Source: Acidovorax sp. Leaf78
Lineage (GTDB): Bacteria > Pseudomonadota > Gammaproteobacteria > Burkholderiales > Burkholderiaceae_C
Assembly (NCBI RefSeq): GCF_001422735.1
Contig: NZ_LMLZ01000003.1
Coordinates: 105,109-169,108 of the forward strand
DNA length: 64,000 bases
Direction of reading: 5' to 3'
Positions 17,095 to 24,489 of this stretch are shown piece by piece; the stretch's first letter is position 1, and every line of letters starts with the position of its first letter. The notes beneath the pieces were generated by a model. That model made no database searches and had not been told where the DNA came from. It saw only the letters and a list, made by a program, of their open reading frames with translations. Position numbers and translations under genes: made by a program.

Positions 17095-18219
17095 ATGGAC
17101 CACGCCCTTGCCCAGATCGCCGACCGTGTGCGCGCAGCCGCCGCCGACCAGACGCCCTTGCGCATCCGCGGTGGAGGCACCAAGGACTTCCATGGCCTGG
17201 CGCTGCATGGCGAGGTGCTCGACACCCGCACCTTGCGCGGCATCGTGAGCTACGAGCCCAGCGAACTGGTCGTCACCGTGCGCGCCGGCACCCCGCTGGC
17301 CGAGCTGGAGGCCGCGCTGGCCGCACAGGGCCAGTGCCTGCCGTTCGAGCCCCCGCATTTCGCCCAGGCGCCCTCGGACGCCGCCACCGTGGGCGGCATG
17401 GTCGCCGCGGGTTTGTCGGGCCCGGCGCGTGCCAGCGTGGGTGCGGTGCGCGACTACATGCTGGGCGTCACGCTGCTCAACGGCCGCGCGGAGCTGCTCA
17501 GCTTTGGCGGCCAGGTGATGAAGAACGTCGCGGGCTACGACGTGTCACGCCTCATGGCGGGCGCCTGGGGCACGCTCGGGCTGCTCACCGAGGTCAGCCT
17601 CAAGGTGCTGCCGGTGGCCCCGGCCGAGGCTACGCTGCGCTTTGAATGCAACCAGGCCGACGCGCTGCGCAAGCTGCACGCCTGGGGCGGCCAGCCGCTG
17701 CCTTTGAACGCCAGCTGCTGGGTGCAGGACGGGGCGGTGGGCACGCTCTACGTGCGCCTGCGCGGCGCCGTGGCGGCCGTGGAGGCCGCCTGCCGCAGCA
17801 TGGGCGGCACGCGCCTTGACAACACCACCACGGCGCCCGACTGGACCGCCTGCCGCGATCAGACCCTGCCGTGGTTCACCGACCGCGCGCAGCGCCCCGG
17901 CCACGCGCTGTGGCGCCTGTCGCTGCCGCAGACCGCGCCGGTGCTCAGCCTGCCCGCCGCGGCCCAGCCGCTCATCGAGTGGCATGGCGCGCTGCGCTGG
18001 GTGCAGGCACCGGATTCGGCGGGCGACGCCTTGCGCGACGCTGCGCGTGCCGTGGGCGGTAGTGCTACTGTTTTCATAGCTTCTGGCGCAGATCCAGCAA
18101 GCGGTAGCGGCCCGTTAGACCTCAAATCCCGCGCGCTGGAGCAGATCCACGCCCGCCTCAAGCACAGCTTCGACCCGGCGGGCATCTTCAACCCCGGCCG
18201 CATGGCGCAGGCCTGGTAG
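17095..18219 (+). CDS. glcE: Glycolate oxidase FAD-binding subunit GlcE
   Basis: FAD-binding subunit of the glycolate oxidase complex, 374 residues. The PCMH-type FAD domain fills the first half, with PLRIRGGGTKDFHG near residues 17-30, SYEPSELVVTVRAGTPL, and GGMVAAGLSGPARASVGAVRDYMLG, and the C-terminus ends in HARLKHSFDPAGIFNPGRM, typical of GlcE. With GlcD and GlcF it oxidises glycolate to glyoxylate. glcD is not in the window. A dispersed repeat (18063-18116) lies in frame inside the C-terminal part, adding about 18 residues just before the conserved end. The ATG start is chosen over an upstream GTG because homology begins at MDHALAQIADRV; no strong Shine-Dalgarno is visible. Confidence 0.93.
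   Translation: MDHALAQIADRVRAAAADQTPLRIRGGGTKDFHGLALHGEVLDTRTLRGIVSYEPSELVVTVRAGTPLAELEAALAAQGQCLPFEPPHFAQAPSDAATVGGMVAAGLSGPARASVGAVRDYMLGVTLLNGRAELLSFGGQVMKNVAGYDVSRLMAGAWGTLGLLTEVSLKVLPVAPAEATLRFECNQADALRKLHAWGGQPLPLNASCWVQDGAVGTLYVRLRGAVAAVEAACRSMGGTRLDNTTTAPDWTACRDQTLPWFTDRAQRPGHALWRLSLPQTAPVLSLPAAAQPLIEWHGALRWVQAPDSAGDALRDAARAVGGSATVFIASGADPASGSGPLDLKSRALEQIHARLKHSFDPAGIFNPGRMAQAW
18063..18116 (+). repeat. Dispersed repeat family B inside glcE
   Basis: GCTACTGTTTTCATAGCTTC, then CTGGCGCAGATCCAGCAAGCGGTAGCGGCC. It matches the intergenic copies at 2268 and 23604 in layout. It is read in frame as TVFIASGADPASGSGP without a stop. Confidence 0.75.
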
Positions 18220-18246
18220 GCCCGGGACGTGCTTGCTGCCAACGCC

Positions 18247-19035
18247 ATGCGACGACACCTGCGCCACCTGACGGGGCACCACCGCACAGTGGCGAGCAAC
18301 CGCGTGCTGGGCCTGCTGCTGGCCTTCAACGCGGGCGCGGTCAATGCCGGGGGCTTCCTGGTGGTGCACCTGTACACATCGCACATGACGGGCTTTGTCT
18401 CCATGCTGGCCGACAGCCTCGTGCTGGGCAACACCGCCCTGGTGCTGGGGGCTATGGGGGCGCTGCTGGCCTTCCTGTGCGGCGCGGCGACCACGTCGGT
18501 GATGGTGAACTGGGCGCGGCAGCGGCGCCTGCACAGCAGCTATGCGCTGCCGCTGCTGCTGGTGGCCGTGCTCATGCTGGTGTTCGGCCTGGTGGGCGCG
18601 ATCACGCTGAGCTGGCCCACGCCGTTTGCGGTACCGGTCACGGTGCTGCTGCTGTCGTTCATCATGGGCCTGCAGAACGCCACGGTGACCAAGATGTCGT
18701 CGTCGCAGATCCGCACCACGCACATGACCGGCGTGGTGACCGACCTGGGCATCGAGCTGGGCAAGATGCTCTACTGGAACCGCACCGGCACCGCGCCGGA
18801 GTCGCAGGTGCGCGCGAACCAGATCCGGCTGCGCCTCTTCGCGGGGCTGCTGGGGATGTTCCTCGTGGGCGGCATCGCAGGCGCGGCGGGCTTCAGCCAT
18901 GTGGGTTTTGTCTTCGTGGTGCCGTTGGCGCTGGTGCTGCTGGTGCTCTCGCTGCCGCCGTTGTGGGCCGACCGCGCGCGGCTGCGCCGCCCGCAGCGCA
19001 AGGCGTTGCCGCTGGCTCCGCCCCCGGCGCTGTGA
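18247..19035 (+). CDS. DUF1275 (YoaK-like) membrane protein
   Basis: Integral membrane protein of 262 residues with about six hydrophobic segments. It shows the DUF1275 signature: NAGAVNAGGFL, HMTGFVSMLADSLV near residue 45, and MGLQNATVTKMSS followed by RTTHMTGVVTDLGIELGK. The function of the family is unknown; many members sit next to metabolic genes. It lies between glcE and glcF in the same direction, 27 bp after glcE and 57 bp before glcF, so it is presumably co-transcribed with the glycolate oxidase genes. A GTG 18 bp upstream is an alternative start. Transport of glycolate or a related C2 acid is possible but not shown by sequence. Confidence 0.88.
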   Translation: MRRHLRHLTGHHRTVASNRVLGLLLAFNAGAVNAGGFLVVHLYTSHMTGFVSMLADSLVLGNTALVLGAMGALLAFLCGAATTSVMVNWARQRRLHSSYALPLLLVAVLMLVFGLVGAITLSWPTPFAVPVTVLLLSFIMGLQNATVTKMSSSQIRTTHMTGVVTDLGIELGKMLYWNRTGTAPESQVRANQIRLRLFAGLLGMFLVGGIAGAAGFSHVGFVFVVPLALVLLVLSLPPLWADRARLRRPQRKALPLAPPPAL

Positions 19036-19092
19036 GCCCGCACTGTTCAGCGCCCCCCAATCCCTCGTTGTCCCTTCGTCCAGGCATGCTCG

Positions 19093-20343
19093 ATGCAAAC
19101 CCAACTCTCCCCTGAATACCGCGCCCGCGCCGATGGCCTGGAGGCCGAAGCCATCCTGCGCAAATGCGTGCACTGCGGCTTTTGCACCGCCACCTGCCCC
19201 ACTTACCAGTTGCTGGGCGACGAGCTGGATGGCCCGCGCGGCCGCATCTACCTCATCAAGCAGGTGCTCGAAGGGGCCGAGCCCACGCGCAGCACCCAGA
19301 TGCACCTGGACCGGTGCCTCACCTGCCGCAACTGCGAAAGCACCTGCCCGAGCGGCGTGGAGTACGGCCACCTGGTGGACATCGGCCGCAAGATCGTGGA
19401 CGAGAAAGTGCCGCGCCCCCTGGGCGAGAAGGCGCTGCGCTGGGCGTTGAAAGAAGGCTTGCCGTCGCCCCTGTTCGGCCCCGCGATGAAGGCCGGGCAG
19501 ATGGTGCGCGGCCTGCTGCCTGCGGCGCTCAAGGCCAAGGTGCCCGCACCGCAGCCCGCTGGCGCGTGGCCCACGCGCGAACATGCGCGCAAGGTGCTGA
19601 TGCTGGCGGGCTGCGTGCAGCCGGCCATGATGCCCAACATCAACACCGCCACCGCGCGCGTGCTGGACGCGGCGGGCATCCAGACCGTGGTCGCCGCCAA
19701 GGCGGGTTGCTGCGGCGCGGTGAAGTTCCACCTCAACGACCAGGCGGGCGGCATGGCCGAGATGCGCGCCAACATCGACGCCTGGTGGCCGCTGGTGGAG
19801 CAGGGCGGGGTGGAGGCCATCGTCATGAACGCCTCGGGCTGCGGCGTCACCGTGAAGGAGTACGGCCACATCCTCAAGGATGACGCGCAGTACGCGGCCA
19901 AGGCTGCGCGCATCAGCGCGCTCACGCGCGACCTGTCCGAGCTGCTGCCCGACATGCTGCCCGAGCTGGCCGACAAGCTCGCAGGCCGCGCACAGCCTGC
20001 GGCCGACGTGTTGTACGCCTACCACCCGCCCTGCACGCTGCAACACGGGCAAAAGTTGCGGGGAGGCGTGGAGGTGCATCTGGCGCGCCTGGGCTTCAAG
20101 CTGCGCGCTGCGCGCAACGAAGCGCACCTGTGCTGCGGCTCGGCGGGCACGTATTCGGTGTTGAACCCCGGGCTGTCCTACCAGCTGCGCGACCGCAAGC
20201 TGGGCGTGCTGGCCGAGGCTTTCGGCGAGCAGCCGCCGGACATGATTCTGTCGGCCAACATCGGCTGCATCACCCACCTGCAAAGCGGCACGGGCACGCC
20301 GGTGCGGCACTGGATCGAGGTGCTGGACGAGGCCATCGCGTGA
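19093..20343 (+). CDS. glcF: Glycolate oxidase iron-sulfur subunit GlcF
   Basis: Iron-sulfur subunit of 416 residues. Two [4Fe-4S] motifs are complete: CVHCGFCTATCP (Cys25, 28, 31, 35) and CLTCRNCESTCP (Cys75, 78, 81, 85). Two CCG-type cysteine-rich domains follow, with AGCCGAV near residue 213 and LCCGSAGTY near 347. It passes electrons from the FAD subunits GlcD/GlcE to the quinone pool at the inner membrane. The gene is separated from glcE by a DUF1275 gene, an unusual arrangement for this operon. Confidence 0.95.
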   Translation: MQTQLSPEYRARADGLEAEAILRKCVHCGFCTATCPTYQLLGDELDGPRGRIYLIKQVLEGAEPTRSTQMHLDRCLTCRNCESTCPSGVEYGHLVDIGRKIVDEKVPRPLGEKALRWALKEGLPSPLFGPAMKAGQMVRGLLPAALKAKVPAPQPAGAWPTREHARKVLMLAGCVQPAMMPNINTATARVLDAAGIQTVVAAKAGCCGAVKFHLNDQAGGMAEMRANIDAWWPLVEQGGVEAIVMNASGCGVTVKEYGHILKDDAQYAAKAARISALTRDLSELLPDMLPELADKLAGRAQPAADVLYAYHPPCTLQHGQKLRGGVEVHLARLGFKLRAARNEAHLCCGSAGTYSVLNPGLSYQLRDRKLGVLAEAFGEQPPDMILSANIGCITHLQSGTGTPVRHWIEVLDEAIA

Positions 20344-20432
20344 TGCCGGTTACATCCGCTGGCGGGCATTTTTGCCAACGCTGGCATGATTGAGGGTTTT
20401 GTCGCCCCACACCTCACATTTCCCGCACCGCC

Positions 20433-21542
20433 ATGACCGATTCCGTGTCCGCACAAGAACAACAACCGAACGCAGTCCCGACCGCTGCCGCTGAGTCCGC
20501 GTCCACCGAGGCCGCTGCTGCAGCCGCTCCTGCCGTGGTGACCGCAGCGTCGGCTGGCGCGCAGACGCCCGGCCCGGGCCGCCGCTCCGGCGGGCCGCGC
20601 CGCGGCGGCGGCGACCGCCGTGGCAATCGGGGTGGCGCGGCGCGCCAGGGCGCAGCAGCGCCCGGCGGCGAAGCGGCTGCTGCGCAGGCACAGCCGGGCG
20701 AACGCGCTGCGGCGGCCCGCACGCCTCCTCGCACGCACCCCATGCTCGAGCAACTGGCCAGCCTGTACCCGCAGCTCTTCGGCGCGGTGTTCCGCCCGCT
20801 CAAGCGCGGCGTCTTCCAGGACATCCTGGCAGCGCAGCCAGAGGCCTTCGAGCGTGACGAGCTCAAGGTGGCGCTGGGTATTCACACCCGGTCCACCCGC
20901 TATCTGCAAAGCGTGGCGGCCGGCGACAAGCGCCACGACCTGTCGGGCCAGCCGGTGGAAGACATGGCGCCCGAACATGTGCACCATGCCCTGCTGGAGG
21001 TCTACCGCCGCCGCAAGAACAACAAGGCCCGCCCCACCGAAGACCTGCTGCCCAAGCTGCGCAACCGCATGATCGCCGCGTTCGAGGCAACGGGCCTGAC
21101 GCGCGAGGCGTACTCGGAGCTGGTGCAGGGCCGCGACGAAGCATCCAATGCCATCCTGCAGGAGGCCTTTGCCGAATGGGCTGCCCGCAACGCCAAGGAC
21201 GAGGCGCTGCTGCGTGCTTTCGAAGCCAGCGGCCAGACGCTCGAAGCCTTTGCCGACATGTACGGCCTGGTGCCGCGCAGTGTGGGCCAGCAGCTGGAGC
21301 GCGCACGCCGCCTCGCCGCGGCGCGGCTGCAGCAGGCCGCTGCGGCTGAGGCCGCAGCAGCGGCTGGTGCTGCAGCATCGTCGGTGGCGCCTGCCGCCGA
21401 CGCCGAGGCGAACCCCGATGCAGCCGCGGAGGTGGATGCGGATGTGAACGACACAGACGTGAATACGCAAGCGCAAGCACAAGCCGACGCAGCGGCCGTG
21501 CCGCCGGCTGCCCCTGCCCCTGCCCCTGCGCAGGGCAGTTGA
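20433..21542 (+). CDS. proQ: ProQ/FinO-domain RNA chaperone
   Basis: Protein of 369 residues. An Ala-rich N-terminus and an Arg/Gly-rich stretch (GRRSGGPRRGGGDRRGNRGG, about 50-70) precede the ProQ/FinO fold, roughly residues 100-200: HPMLEQLASLYPQLFG, FRPLKRGVFQDIL, and the ring-binding segment LGIHTRSTRYLQSVAAG. A C-terminal helical region (KARPTEDLLPKLRNRMI and QVLE-like repeats) and a disordered Ala-rich tail follow. ProQ proteins bind structured sRNAs and mRNA 3' ends. The added C-terminal helical part is absent from short ProQ proteins; its role is not evident. The N-terminal RGG-like patch probably adds RNA affinity. Confidence 0.88.
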   Translation: MTDSVSAQEQQPNAVPTAAAESASTEAAAAAAPAVVTAASAGAQTPGPGRRSGGPRRGGGDRRGNRGGAARQGAAAPGGEAAAAQAQPGERAAAARTPPRTHPMLEQLASLYPQLFGAVFRPLKRGVFQDILAAQPEAFERDELKVALGIHTRSTRYLQSVAAGDKRHDLSGQPVEDMAPEHVHHALLEVYRRRKNNKARPTEDLLPKLRNRMIAAFEATGLTREAYSELVQGRDEASNAILQEAFAEWAARNAKDEALLRAFEASGQTLEAFADMYGLVPRSVGQQLERARRLAAARLQQAAAAEAAAAAGAAASSVAPAADAEANPDAAAEVDADVNDTDVNTQAQAQADAAAVPPAAPAPAPAQGS

Positions 21543-21618
21543 ACCCAGTCACCGGTCTCGCGCCGACGTCTGCACCGACGCCGATGGCCGCACCGATCCC
21601 CACGTCAATCCCACGTAG

Positions 21619-22299
21619 GTGACCACGCCGACACGCCTGATCTTCCTGCCCGGCGTGGGCGGCAACCCCGCGTTCTGGCAACCCGCTGCGAACGCCATCG
21701 CGCTGCCGGCAGAACGCGTGCTGCTGGGCTGGCCTTGGTTCGGTGTGGCATCGGCGGCGGACATGCCGCCTGACGCGGCTGGCAGCATGCAGGACCTGGT
21801 CGATGCGGTCACGCCGCACATGGACCAGCCTTGTGCCTTGATCGCCCAGTCCATGGGTGGCGTGGTGGCGGTGCTGGCCGCCCTGCAGCGGCCTGAACAC
21901 CTGACGCACCTGGTGCTCGTGGCCACATCGGGCGGCGTGCCCATCGACGACCTGCGCCCCCACGACTGGCGCGCCGACTTCATCCGCTCGAACCCTGCCT
22001 TTCCGCAGTGGATGGCGCACGAGCGCTGGGACCTGGCGCGACAACTCGCGTCGCTGAGCGCGCCTGCACTGCTGCTGTGGGGCGACGCCGACCCCATCAG
22101 CCCCGTGGCCGTGGGCGAGCGGCTGCAGGGCCTGCTGCCCCATGCGCCGCTGCACGTGCTGCCGGGCGGCGCCCACGACATGGCCCAGATGCACGCCTCG
22201 GCAGTGGCCGCGCACATCACGCGCCATCTGCTGGCGGGCGGTGCACCGCTGCCACCATCAACACCACCACCACTGCGCGGCCACGCCGGGGCCGCATAG
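21619..22299 (+). CDS. Alpha/beta hydrolase
   Basis: Small alpha/beta-hydrolase fold protein of 226 residues. The nucleophile elbow is IAQSMGG with Ser78, the acid is probably the Asp in LLLWGDADPISP, and the catalytic His lies in GGAHDMAQMH near 195. FLPGVGGNPAFW gives the oxyanion region. The start codon is GTG. Substrate cannot be predicted; the fold covers esterases, lactonases and C-C hydrolases. The last 20 residues are Pro-rich and poorly conserved in character. It lies 76 bp after proQ on the same strand and may be read from the same transcript. Confidence 0.8.
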   Translation: MTTPTRLIFLPGVGGNPAFWQPAANAIALPAERVLLGWPWFGVASAADMPPDAAGSMQDLVDAVTPHMDQPCALIAQSMGGVVAVLAALQRPEHLTHLVLVATSGGVPIDDLRPHDWRADFIRSNPAFPQWMAHERWDLARQLASLSAPALLLWGDADPISPVAVGERLQGLLPHAPLHVLPGGAHDMAQMHASAVAAHITRHLLAGGAPLPPSTPPPLRGHAGAA

Positions 22300-22455
22300 A
22301 ATCCTGCTGCGGCCCGGTTCATGGGTTGCCGTAAGCGTTTACGTCAATCAACGTGCCAACCAACGCCGGCCCTGCCGGGGTGGTGGTCTCGCGCCGGCCG
22401 TGCAGGCCAGAGGGGGACGGCACCTTGACTGACCGGCCTGCTTCATGGAACTTCA

Positions 22456-22827
22456 ATGAACCAATCTTCGTCTCCCCGCACCGGGTCTTCCGCTCCAGCC
22501 GCGGGGTCCGCACCGCCTCTATCTCCCGCGTCTTCCTCATCTGCGGCGGCTCCTTCGGCTCCTGAGCGTTCCTCCAAGACCTTCCTCGGTCTGCGCAAGC
22601 TCCCCGCGCGCTCGGCAACCTGGGTCATGCCGCTGCTGCTGTCGCTGCTCATGACCTTCATCGTCTCGCTCATCAGCACCCTGCGTGTGGCGGGCTTCAC
22701 GCTGGACGTGCTGCGCCTGTGGATGAGCTCCTGGGCGCTGTCCTGGCTGGTGGCCTTTCCGACACTGCTGCTGGTGCTGCCGCTGGTGCGCCGGGCCACG
22801 GCAGCCATCGTGGACCCGCAGCGCTAG
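22456..22827 (+). CDS. DUF2798 membrane protein
   Basis: Protein of 123 residues. The first 45 residues are a Ser/Pro/Ala-rich low-complexity tail; two transmembrane helices follow (about 55-78 and 92-112) with the DUF2798 pattern VMPLLLSLLMTFIVSLISTL and WMSSWALSWLVAFPTLLLV, ending in the short polar tail RRATAAIVD. The function of the family is unknown. The ATG start gives the full low-complexity N-terminus; a start nearer the first helix is possible, but no better ribosome site is seen. Confidence 0.72.
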   Translation: MNQSSSPRTGSSAPAAGSAPPLSPASSSSAAAPSAPERSSKTFLGLRKLPARSATWVMPLLLSLLMTFIVSLISTLRVAGFTLDVLRLWMSSWALSWLVAFPTLLLVLPLVRRATAAIVDPQR

Positions 22828-22844
22828 GCGGTCGCAGGCCCGCC

Positions 22845-22871
22845 GGCTGCTGACGCCCGATGTCAGCAGCC
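22845..22871. promoter_or_regulatory. Perfect 10-bp inverted repeat 1
   Basis: GGCTGCTGAC-GCCCGAT-GTCAGCAGCC, directly after the DUF2798 gene. There is no T-tract, so it could be an operator or an RNA hairpin rather than a classical terminator. Confidence 0.5.
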
Positions 22872-22890
22872 GTTGGCGCCGATCACTGTG

Positions 22891-22929
22891 CCCGCTGCAG
22901 GCTACTGACATCAGGCTGTCAGCAGCGGG
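22891..22929. promoter_or_regulatory. Nested inverted repeat 2
   Basis: Outer arms CCCGCTGC / GCAGCGGG enclose an inner dyad CTGACA-TCAGGC-TGTCAG. The inner arms share the TGTCAGCAG word with inverted repeat 1. Confidence 0.45.
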
Positions 22930-22964
22930 TCCGCACCATGCGGGTCTTGCAGCTGCACACCCCC

Positions 22965-22986
22965 GCCGACCGGTCCGCCGGTCGGC
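22965..22986. promoter_or_regulatory. Perfect 9-bp inverted repeat 3
   Basis: GCCGACCGG-TCCG-CCGGTCGGC, 46 bp upstream of the GyrI-like gene, in the position expected of an operator or leader hairpin. Confidence 0.45.
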
Positions 22987-23032
22987 TCCCTGACCGACCA
23001 CACCAGACACACCGAGAGAGAGGACCCATCCC

Positions 23033-23533
23033 ATGACCACCCGCACCCCCACCTCCGTACAGATCCCCGCATTCAGCGTGGCCGGCATCGCAATGCGCAC
23101 CCGCAACAGCGACGAGATGAACCCCGCCATCGCACGCCTTGGAGGCCTGTGGAACCGTTTTTTCACCCAGAGCTGGGAACGCAAGCTGCCCAGCCGCGGC
23201 GATGGGGACGGGAACGGGGACGGCCGCATCTTCGGCGTGTACAGCGGCTATGAGTCCAACGAACACGGCGCCTTCGACGTGACGGCCGGCGTCGCCGTGG
23301 CCGAACCCGAGCAGGCCCAGGCGGTGCCTGGCGCGAGCCGCGTCGACATCGAGGCCGGCGACTACCTCGTCTTCACAGGCGAAGGCGAGATGCCCCAGAT
23401 GGTGATCGACACCTGGGTGCGCATCTGGCACTACTTTGCCGACAACCCCACGGTGCAGCGCCGCTTCGGCACCGACTTCGAGGCCTACGAAGGCCCGGAC
23501 AAGGTCGCCATCCACATCGGCGTGAAGCCGTAG
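23033..23533 (+). CDS. GyrI-like/AraC effector-binding domain protein
   Basis: Stand-alone GyrI-like small-molecule binding domain, 166 residues. Features include VQIPAFSVAGIAMRTRN, the ligand-side segment IFGVYSGYESNEHGAFDVTAGV, the RVDIEAGDYLVF strand, and the end YEGPDKVAIHIGV, all typical of the SOUL/GyrI fold. Such proteins bind or hydrolyse hydrophobic cationic compounds or act as effector domains of regulators. It is followed by a WYL-type regulator in the same direction, a pairing often seen with YafY-like genes. An AGAGAGGAC ribosome site precedes the start. Confidence 0.82.
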   Translation: MTTRTPTSVQIPAFSVAGIAMRTRNSDEMNPAIARLGGLWNRFFTQSWERKLPSRGDGDGNGDGRIFGVYSGYESNEHGAFDVTAGVAVAEPEQAQAVPGASRVDIEAGDYLVFTGEGEMPQMVIDTWVRIWHYFADNPTVQRRFGTDFEAYEGPDKVAIHIGVKP

Positions 23534-23603
23534 CATGGTGCTCAGCGGGGGACCTGTGGCGACGAAGGCGCCCGCTGCGCGCAACTTTGAAACGTGACAA
23601 GTG

Positions 23604-23658
23604 TATGCTATTAATTTGATAGCTGTTGGCGCTTTCTGATCAAGCGGTAGGGGCCTGA
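23604..23658 (+). repeat. Dispersed repeat family B
   Basis: Well-preserved copy: ATGCTATTAATTTGATAGCT, then GTTGGCGC, TGATCAAGCGGTAGGGGCC. It lies between the GyrI-like gene and the YafY-like gene. Confidence 0.75.
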
Positions 23659-23674
23659 ATCACCCAAATATCGC

Positions 23675-23706
23675 AACGCCTCAACGCCTCAACGCCTCAA
23701 CGCCTC
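23675..23706 (+). repeat. Tandem AACGCCTC x4
   Basis: Four perfect 8-bp units, followed by a fifth decayed one (AACATCCC). The array ends 29 bp before the YafY-like start codon, in the likely 5' leader; copy-number change would alter leader length. Confidence 0.8.
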
Positions 23707-23735
23707 AACATCCCAACGGAGCCGACCCCAAGCCC

Positions 23736-24470
23736 ATGCGCCGCGCAGACCGCCTTTTCCAGATCGTCCAGCTCATCCGCGGCAGGCGCCTGTCCACGGC
23801 CGCCTTCCTGGCCGAGCGGCTGGAGGTGTCCGCACGCACCATCTACCGCGACGTGGCGGACCTGCAGCACCAGGGTGTGCCCATTGAGGGCGAAGCCGGT
23901 GTGGGCTACCGCCTGGGCGCGGGCTTCGAGTTGCCGCCCTTGATGTTCAGCCAGGGCGAGGCCAATGCGCTGGTGGCCGCCGCCCGGCTGGCCCAGGCGT
24001 GGCTGGACGCCGGTCTGGCGCGTGAGGTGGAAGGGGCACTGGGCAAGATCCTGTCCGTGCTGCCCCCGGCCGCGCGCGTGGCCGCCGAAGCCCAGGCGCT
24101 GTACGCCCCATCCGTCGGCCTGGGCCCCCAGGCCCAGGCCACCCTGCAGTCCCTGCGCGAGGCCGTGCAAAGCCGCCATGTGGTGCAGGTCAACTATGCC
24201 GACGTGCAAGGCCGCGCAAGCCTGCGCCGACTGCGCCCGCTCGGCTGCTTCTACTGGGGCAAGGTCTGGACGCTGTCGGCCTGGTGCGAGCTGCGCGGCG
24301 ACTTCCGCGGCTTTCGCATCGACCGCATCGTGGACCTGGTGGTGACGGACGAGCAGTTCCGCCAGGAGCCCGGCAAAACCCTGGCCGACATGCTGCGCAA
24401 GGTCGAGGCCGAGATGGGCTCGCGGCCGCCGGAGTGGCCGCCTGCGGAAGTCCCGGGCTTGAATGCCTGA
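23736..24470 (+). CDS. YafY-like HTH/WYL-domain transcriptional regulator
   Basis: Regulator of 244 residues with an N-terminal winged helix (DeoR/HTH_11 type; RRADRLFQIVQLIRGRRLST, then LEVSARTIYRDVADLQHQG at 33-50) and a C-terminal WYL domain (about 140-225) containing FYWGKVWTLSAWCELR and FRIDRI. WYL domains bind nucleotides or other ligands. This family is often encoded next to a GyrI-like or glyoxalase-like gene that it regulates, which fits the upstream GyrI-like gene. Four AACGCCTC repeats and a dispersed repeat separate the two. Confidence 0.88.
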   Translation: MRRADRLFQIVQLIRGRRLSTAAFLAERLEVSARTIYRDVADLQHQGVPIEGEAGVGYRLGAGFELPPLMFSQGEANALVAAARLAQAWLDAGLAREVEGALGKILSVLPPAARVAAEAQALYAPSVGLGPQAQATLQSLREAVQSRHVVQVNYADVQGRASLRRLRPLGCFYWGKVWTLSAWCELRGDFRGFRIDRIVDLVVTDEQFRQEPGKTLADMLRKVEAEMGSRPPEWPPAEVPGLNA

Positions 24471-24489
24471 CCGACGCGGGGCCGCAGCA

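Noticed and set aside
23675..23706. Short tandem repeats that might suggest a CRISPR array
   Set aside because: Units are 8 bp with no spacers and no cas genes are nearby.
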